A DNA stretch of 64,000 nt from Nocardiopsis sp. YSL2. GTDB lineage: Bacteria; Actinomycetota; Actinomycetes; Streptosporangiales; Streptosporangiaceae. The notes under the pieces are model-generated. The model saw only the letters and a program-made list of their open reading frames with translations. It had not been told where the DNA came from and made no database searches. The position numbers and the translations under genes were made by a program. Positions 1 to 9,222 of this stretch are shown here, piece after piece (positions within the stretch are counted from its first letter, which is position 1; each line of letters opens with the position of its first letter). The stretch lies in assembly GCF_030555055.1 (NCBI RefSeq), contig NZ_JAMOAO010000001.1, forward strand, positions 310,001 through 374,000, given 5' to 3'.

Positions 1-510
1 GCCCAGGGGGCGGGCCACGCAGTCCTGGGCGACCAGGCGCCCGCCCTCCAGCCGGCTGTTGGCCCGGTCCAGCAGCCGACCCGGCACCAGCCGGGTGACG
101 GCGATCCGGCTCGCGGGGTCGGTCACCGTCTCACAGCACGTGACCGCGAACAGCGCCGCGTACATCACTCCCAGTGTCGCCGTCGAGGTGGCCACGGTGA
201 TGGTGAGAGCAGCGACGACGACCGCGGCCAGGGCGTTGGCCACCGCCATCGCGCGCATCCGGTCGACCCGGTCGATCAGCACACCGGCGAACGGGGCGAA
301 GAGCAGCCACGGCAGGAAGCGGACGACCGCCAGGCCGGAGACCGCCAGCGGGTCGTGGGTGAGAGTGGCGGCGATCAGCGGCAACGCGGTGCTCAGGATG
401 CCGTCGCCCAGGTTGGTCAGGGTTCCGGCGGCCCAGAACCGGTGGAAGTCGGTGCCCAGGCGGGTGGTCGGGGCCCGGTGGGCGTTGGCGGGTACGGGGG
501 TCGGGTCCAT
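1..510 (-). CDS. MFS transporter, N-terminal part (cut by window edge)
   Basis: Reading the minus strand from an ATG at 510 gives 170 codons without a stop before the window ends. The peptide has hydrophobic segments at about residues 30-50, 55-77, 88-108 and 112-126. A loop GVLIDRVDRMR after the second helix (about residues 76-86) fits the major facilitator motif A (GxLaDrxdRr). This is typical of the EntS/MFS_3 type of 12-helix exporters for drugs or siderophores; the substrate cannot be read from the fragment. The gene is divergent from the small gene at 732, and a cluster of CAAAG/CTTTG half-sites lies just upstream of its start, so it is probably repressor-controlled. Confidence 0.8.
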   Translation of the reverse strand, partial: MDPTPVPANAHRAPTTRLGTDFHRFWAAGTLTNLGDGILSTALPLIAATLTHDPLAVSGLAVVRFLPWLLFAPFAGVLIDRVDRMRAMAVANALAAVVVAALTITVATSTATLGVMYAALFAVTCCETVTDPASRIAVTRLVPGRLLDRANSRLEGGRLVAQDCVARPLG

Positions 511-546
511 CTCGGCTCCCTGCGTGGTGTGGTTACCGCCACCGTA

Positions 547-594
547 TTCCAAAGATCTCTTTGCAAAGTTTCTGATGCAAATGGTTCTTTGGAA
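547..594. promoter_or_regulatory. Cluster of inverted CAAAG/CTTTG repeats, probable operator of the MFS gene
   Basis: TTCCAAAGA (547-555) and TCTTTGGAA (586-594) form a perfect inverted repeat. Inside it lie CAAAG-4-CTTTG (550-563) and the palindrome CTTTGCAAAG (559-568). The block is AT-rich in very GC-rich surroundings and sits 40-80 bp upstream of the MFS start. Half-sites like these are common for winged-helix (ArsR/PadR-like) repressors, but no such regulator gene is in this window, so the binding protein is inferred only. Confidence 0.5.
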
Positions 595-731
595 ATCTCT
601 CGCGGACACGTTCCGTCACACACGCCGCCCGACACCGGAGGCCGCACCCGATTCCCGTTCACCGGCCCATGCGCGACAATGGAACGAGCCCTCGGCTGGG
701 CACGTGTGGGGACTAGGAAGGGAGCCACCCG

Positions 732-1091
732 ATGGATCCGGTGTCATTGGTGCTCGGCGCGGCCATCGCACTCAGCGGATTCGCCTTCGGCCGCCTCGCG
801 ACCAGGCGTCAGGCACGCGAGTCCCTCGAACGGCAGCGCCGCCAGGAGCAGGCCCGCGCCCTGAACAACGGGCAGCAGCCGCCCCAGCCCCTGTGCGGCT
901 GCGGACACCATTTGGTCTTCCACGACAAGGAGACCAAGAAGTGCCAGACCCAGGTGGTCATCCCCGGTCGCTGGACGGGGCAGTCCGGCTCCACCTACCG
1001 CCAGTGCATGTGCCAGGGTTACCGCGGACCCATCCCGCTGGACGAGTACTACGCACCCGACCTGGCCGAGGGCAACAACCCCTCACTGTGA
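732..1091 (+). CDS. Small membrane-anchored Cys/His-rich protein of unknown function
   Basis: A 119-residue protein starting at ATG 732 behind GGAAGGGAG. Residues 1-22 form a hydrophobic anchor (VSLVLGAAIALSGFAFG), followed by a charged, probably helical stretch (residues 25-43). The C-terminal half is soluble and holds a CGCGHH block and later CxC pairs (CQT, CMCQG) that could bind a metal ion. Similar small proteins with a CGCGHH.VFHD motif are familiar from Streptomyces-type genomes as conserved hypotheticals; I know of no assigned function. It ends at a strong hairpin and so is probably monocistronic. Confidence 0.75.
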   Translation: MDPVSLVLGAAIALSGFAFGRLATRRQARESLERQRRQEQARALNNGQQPPQPLCGCGHHLVFHDKETKKCQTQVVIPGRWTGQSGSTYRQCMCQGYRGPIPLDEYYAPDLAEGNNPSL

Positions 1092-1114
1092 CCCGGCCGT
1101 GAGCTGCCTGGCTT

Positions 1115-1153
1115 GGAGGGGCTCACCCTGCTGGCTGCCGGGTGAGCCCCTCC
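1115..1153 (+). terminator. Intrinsic terminator hairpin after the small Cys-rich gene
   Basis: A perfect 14-bp inverted repeat, GGAGGGGCTCACCC (1115-1128) and GGGTGAGCCCCTCC (1140-1153), with an 11-nt loop, lies 24 bp after the stop codon at 1091. There is no clear T-tract, as is usual in high-GC actinobacteria. Confidence 0.75.
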
Positions 1154-1683
1154 TCCAGACACCCCTACGGGGCGGCAGGGACGCGTGACTCACGCCCCGC
1201 TGTCCACACACCCACACCCAGGCGGTACAGCTGCGGGAAGCATTCCGGTCCGCGTGCGCAACGACACCACCACAACGTCGCCGTGGGACAGGTGGCGATT
1301 CCTCCCGGAACGCAAGCCCTCGGGTTCCTCGCCGCCACAGGCTGCATCCGGGCGCCGTGCGGCCCGTCATCCGGCCCGCCCTCACTCCCCGTGACGGCGT
1401 TCGCCACGCCCGGGCCCTCGACCGCAAAGACGCGCCCCGCCGGGACCGCCCGCGGCCGCCGTTCTCTGCGCTCCGACCGCGCGAACCGGCCACCCGCGCG
1501 CCCGGTACGCGTTCACGCCCGCGGTGCGGGACCCTGGGACACGGGGACACCGGGGCGCCCGGGTCGTCCCGCCGGACCTGCGACTCCGCGGGACCGGGGA
1601 CACGAGGGCGTCCGGGATGACATTGTCCCCGACCGGCACGAGAATGTCCCCGCACCGAACATCCAGAGAGTGGACGTTAACCA
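1154..1683. other. Gene-free region upstream of tex
   Basis: No convincing coding sequence is seen here: the open frames on both strands are Arg/Pro-rich low-complexity shadows of high GC content. The only structure noted is the direct repeat TGTCCCCG at 1624-1631 and 1645-1652 (21 bp apart, two helical turns) about 40-60 bp before the tex start. It may belong to the tex promoter. Confidence 0.4.
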
Positions 1684-4083
1684 GTGACGATCCCTGCGAC
1701 ACCCACGATCGACCAGCGCATCGCCGAGGAACTCGGTGTGGGCGCGCACCAGGTCCGCGCCGCCGTCGACCTCCTCGACGGCGGGTCGACCGTGCCCTTC
1801 ATCGCCCGGTACCGCAAGGAGGCGACCGGGACACTCGACGACGCCCAGTTGCGCCGGCTGGAGGAACGCCTTCGCTACCTGCGCGAACTGAACGAGCGGC
1901 GGACCGCGATCCTGGAGTCGATCAGTTCCCAGGGCAAGCTGGACGCCGAACTGGAAGCGCGCATCAACGCCGCCGACTCCAAGGCCCGCCTGGAGGACAT
2001 CTACCTCCCCTACAAGCCCAAGCGGCGCACCAAGGCCCAGATCGCGCGCGAGGCGGGCCTGGAGCCCCTGGCCGAGGCACTCTTCACCGACCCGTCCCTG
2101 GATCCGCAGGAGACGGCCGCCGCCTACGTCGACGACGACAAGGGCGTGGCCGACGCCAAGGCCGCGCTGGAGGGCGCCCGCTCCATCCTGGTCGAGCGCT
2201 TCGCCGAGGACGCCGACCTCTCCGGTCACCTGCGCGAACGCCTCTGGGAGAGGGGACGCCTGGGCTCGACCGTCCGCGAGGGCAAGGAGGAGGCCGGCGC
2301 CAAGTTCGCCGACTACTTCTCCTTCTCCGAGCCCCTCACCGCGCTTCCCTCCCACCGCGTGCTGGCCATGTACCGGGGCGAGAAGGAGGAGGTCCTCACG
2401 CTCAACCTGGAGCCCGAGGAGCCGCCCGCCGACAACCCCGACGGCACCACGCCCCGCAGCTCCTACGAGAACGCCATCGCCGCGCACTTCGACATCGTCG
2501 ACCGCGGCCGCCCCGCCGACCGCTGGCTCCAGGACACCGTGCGCTGGGCCTGGCGCACCCGCATCCTCGTGCGACTGGACATCGACGTGCGCATGCGCCT
2601 GTGGCAGCAGGCGGAGGACGACGGCGTCAACGTCTTCGCCGCCAACCTGCGCGACCTGCTCCTGGCCGCGCCCGCGGGCAGCCGCGCGACCCTGGGCCTG
2701 GACCCGGGGCTGCGCACCGGGGTGAAGGTCGCCGTCACCGACCGCACCGGAAAGGTCGTGTCCACCGACACGATCTACCCGCACGCGCCGCGCCGGGACT
2801 GGGACGGCTCGCTGGACCGGCTCGCCAAGCTGTGCGCCGCCCACGAGGTCGAACTCGTCGCCATCGGCAACGGCACCGCCTCCCGCGAGACCGACCGCCT
2901 GGCCGCCGACCTCCTCCAGCGCCACCCCGAGCTCGGACTCACCAAGGTGATGGTCTCCGAGGCCGGCGCGTCGGTGTACTCCGCCTCCGCCTACGCCTCC
3001 GAGGAACTGCCCGACCTGGACGTGTCCCTGCGCGGCGCGGCCTCCATCGCCCGCCGTCTGCAGGACCCGCTCGCCGAACTGGTCAAGATCGACCCCAAGT
3101 CCATCGGCGTGGGCCAGTACCAGCACGACCTCGCCGAGGCCAAGCTGTCGCGCTCCCTGGACGCGGTGGTCGAGGACTGCGTGAACGGCGTGGGCGTGGA
3201 CGTCAACACCGCGTCCGTGCCGCTGCTGACCCGGGTGTCGGGCGTGACCTCCACCCTGGCCCGCAACATCGTCGCGCACCGCGACGCCAACGGGCCCTTC
3301 CGCACCCGCGAGGCGCTGCGATCAGTACCGCGTCTGGGCCCCAAGGCGTTCGAGCAGTGCGCGGGATTCCTGCGCGTCAACGGCGGTGACGACCCCCTGG
3401 ACGCGTCCGCGGTCCACCCCGAGGCCTACCCGGTCGTCCGCCGGATCCTGGCGCGCGTCGGTACCGACCTGCCGTCGCTGATCGGCGACAAGGCGGCCCT
3501 GTCCGCGATCCGCCCGCAGGACTTCGTCGACGACACCTTCGGCCTGCCGACGGTCACCGACATCCTCGCCGAGCTGGACAAGCCCGGCCGCGACCCGCGC
3601 CCGGCCTTCACCACCGCCACCTTCAAGGAGGGCGTGGAGAAGCTGGACGACCTGGAGCCAGGCATGATCCTGGAGGGCGTGGTCACCAACGTCGCCGCCT
3701 TCGGGGCGTTCGTGGACGTGGGGGTGCACCAGGACGGGCTCGTCCACGTCTCGGCGCTGTCCCACGACTTCGTCAAGGACCCGCGCGACGTGGTCAAGTC
3801 CGGCGACATCGTCAAGGTCAAGGTGCGGGAGGTCGACACCGCGCGCAAGCGCATCTCACTGACCATGCGGCTGGACGACGAGGCCCCCTCCGGCGAGGAG
3901 CGGCGCGGCGGTGGCGGCGGTGGCGGCAGGGGCCGCCCTCAGGGCAAGGGCAAGGGCGGTCAGGGCCAGGGGAACAACCGCGGCGGCCGTGGCGGCGGAC
4001 GCGGCGGCCAGACCGGGGGCCGCGACGCCGCGCCCTCGGGAGCGATGGCCGACGCACTGCGCCGCGCGGGTCTGGGCCGTTAG
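1684..4083 (+). CDS. tex: RNA-binding transcription accessory protein Tex
   Basis: A 799-residue cytoplasmic nucleic-acid-binding factor (family length about 770-800). The order of domains is: helical N-terminal Tex region (1-330); YqgF/RNase H-like fold beginning TLGLDPGLRTGVK near residue 336; tandem helix-hairpin-helix region (about 500-565, VNTASVPLLTRV...VPRLGPKAFEQ); S1 RNA-binding domain (about 658-728, MILEGVVTNVAAFGAFVDVG). It ends in an unusual Gly/Arg-rich tail (about 741-785) that may add RNA affinity. Tex homologues affect transcription and stress or toxin gene expression. The start is GTG 1684; the ribosome binding site is weak (AGAGAG). A perfect hairpin follows the stop, so the gene is probably monocistronic. 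Confidence 0.96.
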   Translation: MTIPATPTIDQRIAEELGVGAHQVRAAVDLLDGGSTVPFIARYRKEATGTLDDAQLRRLEERLRYLRELNERRTAILESISSQGKLDAELEARINAADSKARLEDIYLPYKPKRRTKAQIAREAGLEPLAEALFTDPSLDPQETAAAYVDDDKGVADAKAALEGARSILVERFAEDADLSGHLRERLWERGRLGSTVREGKEEAGAKFADYFSFSEPLTALPSHRVLAMYRGEKEEVLTLNLEPEEPPADNPDGTTPRSSYENAIAAHFDIVDRGRPADRWLQDTVRWAWRTRILVRLDIDVRMRLWQQAEDDGVNVFAANLRDLLLAAPAGSRATLGLDPGLRTGVKVAVTDRTGKVVSTDTIYPHAPRRDWDGSLDRLAKLCAAHEVELVAIGNGTASRETDRLAADLLQRHPELGLTKVMVSEAGASVYSASAYASEELPDLDVSLRGAASIARRLQDPLAELVKIDPKSIGVGQYQHDLAEAKLSRSLDAVVEDCVNGVGVDVNTASVPLLTRVSGVTSTLARNIVAHRDANGPFRTREALRSVPRLGPKAFEQCAGFLRVNGGDDPLDASAVHPEAYPVVRRILARVGTDLPSLIGDKAALSAIRPQDFVDDTFGLPTVTDILAELDKPGRDPRPAFTTATFKEGVEKLDDLEPGMILEGVVTNVAAFGAFVDVGVHQDGLVHVSALSHDFVKDPRDVVKSGDIVKVKVREVDTARKRISLTMRLDDEAPSGEERRGGGGGGGRGRPQGKGKGGQGQGNNRGGRGGGRGGQTGGRDAAPSGAMADALRRAGLGR

Positions 4084-4089
4084 GCCGCG

Positions 4090-4123
4090 CCGGCGGCCGG
4101 GACCACCGCGTCCCGGCCGCCGG
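4090..4123. terminator. Terminator hairpin between convergent tex and the CocE-type gene
   Basis: CCGGCGGCCGGGAC (4090-4103) and GTCCCGGCCGCCGG (4110-4123) pair perfectly over 14 bp with a 6-nt loop. The hairpin lies 7 bp after the tex stop and 38 bp after the stop of the convergent hydrolase, so it may serve both. Confidence 0.8.
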
Positions 4124-4161
4124 GCCGAGCCCCGGCTGCTCACGCGGGCGCACCGCGCGGC

Positions 4162-6189
4162 TCACACCCGGTCGCGCGGGATCACCGACGTGAAGATCCG
4201 CGTGGCCACCCGGCGCGTCCCCTCATAGGCGTCCAGCGTGGCGTGCAGGTGGAAGTCGGTCCTGGTCGACGTCAGCACCGTACGGGTCGTGGTCCGCACC
4301 GACCAGTCCCCCCGGGCGAAGCCCATCGTCCACACCGTCTCCCCCCGGACCGTGTCGTAGTCGTTGCCGACCCAGCTGTAGCGCTCTTCCGCCCGCCGCC
4401 GCACGCGCAGGTCGATGTCGTCGAAGGACACCGTCCCCAGGTCCTTGACCACGTTCAGCGACTTCCGATAGTGGACCAGGTCATGGGACAGGTCCCACCG
4501 CTGCTCCCCCAGCTCCACCACGCTGGTCGGAACCGGGGCCGTGCCCTCCGGCTCGCCGAAGGGCGCCACGGGCCCGCCGCCGGCCCCGGCCGGGCGCACC
4601 GGCAGCAGGACGCGGGTGTGCTCCCCCGGGAACACCGACAGTGTCACCGGTTCGGGCGGCGGCCAGGCCAGCGGCCAGTACGAGGTCGACACCGCGACCC
4701 GGATCCGGTGCCCGGGCGGGAACGCCTGCGCCACACCGTTCAGTGGTACCGAGACCCGGTACCGGCGCCCCGGCTCCAGCCGCTCCGGTACCTCGTGACC
4801 ACCCGCGTGCGTCAGGTTGAGCAGCCCGTAGGTGACCCGCGTGGTCTCCCCCTTGGGTGTCACGTCGCACAGGCGCACCGCGACCATCGCGTCCGGGCGG
4901 TCCACCGCCAGGTCCAGCTCGACCACCACCGAACCCAGGATCTCCACCCGCTCGGTCAGCGGCCGGCTGTCGAACACCATCGACCCGCCGTCGTCCTCAC
5001 GCTGGTCGTAGGGCAGGTCGGGCGGCGCGTTGTACGAACACCACTTGCCCGCGTGCTGCCCCGTCGACAGCGGGGACGACAGCGTCGAGACCGCCTCCGG
5101 GTCCGGGGCCTCCCCCTCCCCCAGTACGCGTCCGGCCCCCATCGCGCGGGAGTCGACGACGACGTTCGGCGAGGGCCACCGCGGCTCACCGACCCAGCGC
5201 CCCGGCCGTTCCTCGTAGGCCGTGGACGGCGGCACGCTCTCCTGCATCCACGCCCGCAGCGCCGGCGCGTCCATCACGTCGTTGTCCACTCCCTTGAGCC
5301 AGCGGTCCCACCAGCGCACGACCTCCTGCAGGAAGCCGATGGCGGGCCCGGGCTGCCCCAGGTGGGGGTACTTGTGCGACCACGGCCCCAGCAGCCCCAG
5401 GCACGGCGAGCGCAGACCGGCCAGGAGGCGGAAGACACTGTTGGAGTAGCCGTCGGCCCAGCCGCTGACCGCCATCACCGGCACCTCGATCGCGTCCAGG
5501 TCCTCAGCGACCGACCCGTGCTTCCAGTACTCGTCCCGGTACTGGTGGCGCAGCCAGGTGTCGAGCCACAGACCGCTGTTCTCCAACCGCTCGTGCCACA
5601 TCTCGCGCCATGTGTCGCCGACGAGCTCGGGGTCGGGCGGGCACGAGTTGTAGGCGAACATCGTCGAGGCCCAGGACAGGTTGTCCCCGAGCAGGCATCC
5701 GCCCATGTAGTGGACGTCGTCGCTGTAGCGGTCGTCCGTCGAGCAGGCCGTGACGATGGCGCGCAGGCTCGCGGGCCGCCGCGCGGCCACCTGCAGGGCG
5801 TTGAACCCGCCCCAGGAGATCCCCATCATCCCGGTGCGCCCGTCGCACCAGGGCCGGTCCGCCAGCCAGGCCAGCACCTCCTCGGCGTCCAGCAGCTCGC
5901 GCTCCAGGTACTCGTCGGTGAGCACCCCTTCGGAGTCGCCGCTGCCCCGCAGGTCCACGCGCGCGCACGCGTACCCGTGCCCGGCCATGTAGGGGTGGTG
6001 AATCGAGTCGCGCTGGGCGGTCAGGTCCCGCCTGCGGTAGGGAATGAACTCCAGGACGGCGGGCACGGGCCGGTCCCCGCTGTCCACGGGCCGCCAGATC
6101 CGCGCGGCGAGCCGGACCCCGTCGCTGACCGGGACCTGGACGTACTCGTCCTCACGGACCTCGTTGGGCAGGTCGCTGACGGTTCGCAT
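4162..6189 (-). CDS. CocE/NonD family (peptidase S15-like) alpha/beta hydrolase
   Basis: A 675-residue hydrolase with the CocE/X-Pro dipeptidyl-peptidase architecture: an alpha/beta-hydrolase core with nucleophile Ser125 in GISWGG, likely Asp237 (GWADGYS) and His263 (PWSHKY), then a C-terminal jelly-roll domain (from about residue 330) of the PepX_C type. Family members hydrolyse esters (cocaine esterase), acylated antibiotics or Xaa-Pro peptides; the substrate here is unknown. The start ATG 6189 is preceded by GGAGGG. No signal peptide is seen, so it is cytoplasmic. Its gene begins 16 bp after the ATP-grasp gene and is surely co-transcribed with it, suggesting that the ligase product or its precursor is the substrate. 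Confidence 0.9.
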   Translation of the reverse strand: MRTVSDLPNEVREDEYVQVPVSDGVRLAARIWRPVDSGDRPVPAVLEFIPYRRRDLTAQRDSIHHPYMAGHGYACARVDLRGSGDSEGVLTDEYLERELLDAEEVLAWLADRPWCDGRTGMMGISWGGFNALQVAARRPASLRAIVTACSTDDRYSDDVHYMGGCLLGDNLSWASTMFAYNSCPPDPELVGDTWREMWHERLENSGLWLDTWLRHQYRDEYWKHGSVAEDLDAIEVPVMAVSGWADGYSNSVFRLLAGLRSPCLGLLGPWSHKYPHLGQPGPAIGFLQEVVRWWDRWLKGVDNDVMDAPALRAWMQESVPPSTAYEERPGRWVGEPRWPSPNVVVDSRAMGAGRVLGEGEAPDPEAVSTLSSPLSTGQHAGKWCSYNAPPDLPYDQREDDGGSMVFDSRPLTERVEILGSVVVELDLAVDRPDAMVAVRLCDVTPKGETTRVTYGLLNLTHAGGHEVPERLEPGRRYRVSVPLNGVAQAFPPGHRIRVAVSTSYWPLAWPPPEPVTLSVFPGEHTRVLLPVRPAGAGGGPVAPFGEPEGTAPVPTSVVELGEQRWDLSHDLVHYRKSLNVVKDLGTVSFDDIDLRVRRRAEERYSWVGNDYDTVRGETVWTMGFARGDWSVRTTTRTVLTSTRTDFHLHATLDAYEGTRRVATRIFTSVIPRDRV

Positions 6190-6205
6190 CGCGTCCGGTC
6201 CCTCC

Positions 6206-7495
6206 TCACTCTCGCGACCGGTCGTCGGTGTCCAGGATCGTGAAGGGCAGCTCCCCCGCGCACTCCCGGTACCTGCGCTCGCACTCGTCGGTGTCCCGGG
6301 CGCCCACGATCACGTGGGCCAGCTCGTAGCTGTAGCTGTCCTGGATGGGCAGGTCGGAGAGCCACTCCCCCTCGTGCGCCACCACCTCCGCCCACGCGTC
6401 GGGCACCCGTCCGCAGGCGCGGGCCACGTCCTCCGGAGTGGGCGCACGCGCCACGAACCCGTCGCCGAATCGGCGCACGAACCACTTGGCGGCCACCGCG
6501 TACCGCCCGTCGCGATCCAGAGGTGGTTCCTGCCCCAGGGCGAGGCGCAGGCAGATCTCGTGGTTGGACACCCCCCGCACGAGTTCGAGCATCCGCGCGT
6601 GCGACTGGGAGTGCCGCGGATTGATCTCCACCAGGGTGATGGCGCCGCTGTCCGGCTCGTGGAAGTACTCGACGTTGAAGGTCGTGTCGTTGAGCCCCAT
6701 CCGGGAGATGACGCGCTCGGTCAGGTCGGTCAGCCGCTCCTGGGCCTCCTCCGGCACGCGTGAGGGGTATTCGTAGCGCAGGAAGCTCGACGTGCCCGGG
6801 TAGTGCGGGGAGTCGATGATCCCGTACACCCGGGGGACCCCGTCGCGGACGTAGCCCTCCACGGTGAGCTGCTCGCCGACGGCCTCCTCCTCCGCCAGAC
6901 CGGCGGTGCCGCCCGCCTTCTCGACCTCCGGCGGCAGGGTGACGCGCTCCATCACCCACTGGAAGGCATCGCCGATCCGGCCGGCGCCCGCCCGGATCTC
7001 CTCCATCGCCTCGCGGAAGCCGTCGTCGTCGGTGACGCGGAAGGCCAGCTCGGAGGAGAAGGACTTCACCGGCTTCACCCACAGCGGGTAGGACAGGCCC
7101 TCCGGTTTGACGTCGTCATCCAGATCGACCTCACCGAACCGGGGCACGGCCTCGGGGACGACCGCGCGCTGTTCGAGGCGGCTCCAGTACTTGTGCTCGC
7201 ACCGCACGACCGATTCCAGGGGCGTACAGGGCAGGCCGCGGGGCTCGCACAGCAGCGGGACCAGTGAGCTCACCGGGAAGTCCCAGTAGCCGATGACGGC
7301 GTCGACGGTCCCCTCGAAGGTGTCCAGGCGCCGCTCCGCCAGCGCGAGCAGGGCGGGCATGTCCACCTCGTGGGCCTGGCCGATCTCCTCCCAGCGGAGC
7401 AGCGGGAGGATGCGGTGGCGGTCGGCTCCGGGCAGGTCCTCCAGCACTCGGCGATTCTGTTCGTCCAGTCCCAGGACGAACACGTTCACGGTCAT
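6206..7495 (-). CDS. ATP-grasp domain protein (carboxylate-amine ligase type)
   Basis: A 429-residue protein translated from ATG 7495, chosen because GGAGGT lies 7 bp upstream; the open frame extends further but without a site. ATP-grasp features are a Lys-containing ATP-binding strand (LWVKPVKSFSS), and the metal-binding C-terminal motif in LVEINPRHSQS with an upstream acidic residue (NVEYFHE). ATP-grasp enzymes form an acyl phosphate and join it to an amine or thiol. The nearest look-alikes are stand-alone biotin-carboxylase-like/peptide ligases of unassigned substrate. It is the first gene of a two-gene operon with the CocE-type hydrolase, an unusual pairing. Confidence 0.88.
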   Translation of the reverse strand: MTVNVFVLGLDEQNRRVLEDLPGADRHRILPLLRWEEIGQAHEVDMPALLALAERRLDTFEGTVDAVIGYWDFPVSSLVPLLCEPRGLPCTPLESVVRCEHKYWSRLEQRAVVPEAVPRFGEVDLDDDVKPEGLSYPLWVKPVKSFSSELAFRVTDDDGFREAMEEIRAGAGRIGDAFQWVMERVTLPPEVEKAGGTAGLAEEEAVGEQLTVEGYVRDGVPRVYGIIDSPHYPGTSSFLRYEYPSRVPEEAQERLTDLTERVISRMGLNDTTFNVEYFHEPDSGAITLVEINPRHSQSHARMLELVRGVSNHEICLRLALGQEPPLDRDGRYAVAAKWFVRRFGDGFVARAPTPEDVARACGRVPDAWAEVVAHEGEWLSDLPIQDSYSYELAHVIVGARDTDECERRYRECAGELPFTILDTDDRSRE

Positions 7496-7694
7496 CGCGC
7501 ACCTCCGACGAGGACCGTCGTCGGTGGCCGTGCCCGGACTCCGCGTCGGCCATCGGGCACCGACCGAACCGGCCCCTACCTCAGACGGTGCCCGGTGAGT
7601 CGGCCCGCACCTCACTCCCGCGGGGACTTCCGCAGGTTTTACCGCGCGGTGACCCGCCCCGGACCGCGCCGCCCGGGGCCGTCACGGCGACCGG

Positions 7695-9194
7695 TCACCG
7701 AGGTGAGAAGGGCACCTTCGCCCACAGGTCCCGCAGCGGGGACTCGTCGGTGGCGTGCAGTTCGTCCACGGTGTCCCAGACCTTGACGGCGGTGGCCTCG
7801 GGTGTGACCGCGGGCCAGCCCGGGTCGCCCGAGGCGGCGAAGTCCCGCCAGGCGGCGACCATCCGGTCCGAGAGCCCCCGGTGTTCGGGCCGGGGCGGGC
7901 CGTCGAGCAGGAACCGGCCGAAGTCGGTGTCCAGGTTCCCGAACGCGAACGGCAGGTCCAGGCCGTGGCAGGCGCCCAGGCGCCCGCCCATCGCCGGACT
8001 GCGGAACCCGAGCCGGAAGAAGTGCGCCCGGCCGCCCGCCGCCGCGTGCGCCTCGGCCAGGACCACCGTGTACTGCGCGAACAGCGCGTCTCCCATGATG
8101 GCGCAGTAGAGGTCACGGAGATCGGCGCCGGGCCGGACCCGGCGGTACCGGGCCAACGCGCCTTCCGGCAGGCCCACCCGCGCGGCCGTGGCCTCAAGCG
8201 CGGCGTCGCCGTCGATCTCCACGCTCTGGCCGAGCTCGGTGAACAGCCGGTACTCGTCGGCGTTGTGCCCGAGCAGCACGTCGACGGCGTGGACACGGCC
8301 CTTGGCCACCGCCTCCAGCGGCGGTTCGGGCAGCTCCGGGCCGCCGACCACCGGGGCGTAGCAGGTGAACGGTCTGACCTTCACGCCCGGCCCGTGCGAG
8401 GGACCGGCCAGGACGGCGGCGGTGGCCTCCAGCAGGCGTTCGGGCGGCAGCGCCGCCAGCGCGTCCGCGTCCAGGGGGACGCCCGCGGCCTCGGCGACGC
8501 GCTCCGACACGCGGCGCGCGGTCTCCGGGGTCAGGTGGTCGCCGGGCACGCTGTGGGCGATGGCGCGGCGGAAGAGCCCCTCGGCACCCGGGGAGGCCAT
8601 CAGGCACACCACCGATCCCGCCCCGGCCGATTCCCCGGCCACGGTCACGTTGCCGGGGTCGCCCCCGAAGGCGGCGATGTTGTCCTGGACCCAGCGCAGC
8701 GCGGCCGCCTGGTCGAGCAGGCCCCGGTTGTCGGGCCGTCCGGGCACGTGGCCGAACCCCTCGAAACCCAGGCGGTAGTTGACACTGACCACCACCAGGC
8801 CGCTCTCGGCGAGCCGGGTGCCGTCGTAGGTGGCCTCGGAGGCGGCCCCCACGATGTAGGCGCCGCCGTGGATCCACACGAGCACGGGCGCGCGGTCGCC
8901 CTCACGGGCGGCGGTCCACACGTTGAGCACCAGGCAGTCCAGCGAGGTCTCGGGGCTCCACGCGGCGGCGCCGACCATCTGGTCGCCCTGGGGCGCGGGC
9001 GGCCCGAAGTCCACGCACTCGCGCACGCCCGTCCAGGCCTGTGCGGGGGCCGGCGCGGCGAAGCGGTGGGGGCCGAAGGGCGCGGCGGCGTAGGGGATGC
9101 CCCGGAAGGCGGTGACGGCTCCGCTGTCCGAGCGAGACGAGGCCACCCCCCGAATGCTCCCGCCGGTCGTCGTCACGGTCTGTTCTGCGTCCAC
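7695..9194 (-). CDS. Type-B carboxylesterase / para-nitrobenzyl esterase family
   Basis: A 499-residue esterase. The open frame reaches GTG 9224, but GTG 9194 has GGGAGGAA 6-7 bp upstream and starts at the first residues of the conserved fold, so it is preferred. Hallmarks are the oxyanion-hole segment WIHGGAYIVG, the nucleophile Ser189 in AGESAGAGS, and a C-terminal ACHGLDLPFAFG holding the catalytic His. The family hydrolyses esters of xenobiotics and lipids. It has no signal peptide. The gene stands alone on the minus strand; a 17-bp palindrome lies 30 bp upstream of the chosen start. Confidence 0.93.
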   Translation of the reverse strand: MDAEQTVTTTGGSIRGVASSRSDSGAVTAFRGIPYAAAPFGPHRFAAPAPAQAWTGVRECVDFGPPAPQGDQMVGAAAWSPETSLDCLVLNVWTAAREGDRAPVLVWIHGGAYIVGAASEATYDGTRLAESGLVVVSVNYRLGFEGFGHVPGRPDNRGLLDQAAALRWVQDNIAAFGGDPGNVTVAGESAGAGSVVCLMASPGAEGLFRRAIAHSVPGDHLTPETARRVSERVAEAAGVPLDADALAALPPERLLEATAAVLAGPSHGPGVKVRPFTCYAPVVGGPELPEPPLEAVAKGRVHAVDVLLGHNADEYRLFTELGQSVEIDGDAALEATAARVGLPEGALARYRRVRPGADLRDLYCAIMGDALFAQYTVVLAEAHAAAGGRAHFFRLGFRSPAMGGRLGACHGLDLPFAFGNLDTDFGRFLLDGPPRPEHRGLSDRMVAAWRDFAASGDPGWPAVTPEATAVKVWDTVDELHATDESPLRDLWAKVPFSPR

Positions 9195-9222
9195 GAGTTC
9201 CTCCCAGGAGATCCGTGCACCC

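Noticed and set aside
1513..3389. Long open frames on both strands across tex (for example 588 codons on the minus strand).
   Set aside because: They are Arg/Gly/Val-rich shadows of the GC3 pattern of tex, which has full domain support in its own frame.
4243..6243. 666-codon plus-strand frame opposite the CocE-type gene.
   Set aside because: Composition is Arg/Pro/Val-rich without any motif, and the opposite strand encodes a complete catalytic triad protein.
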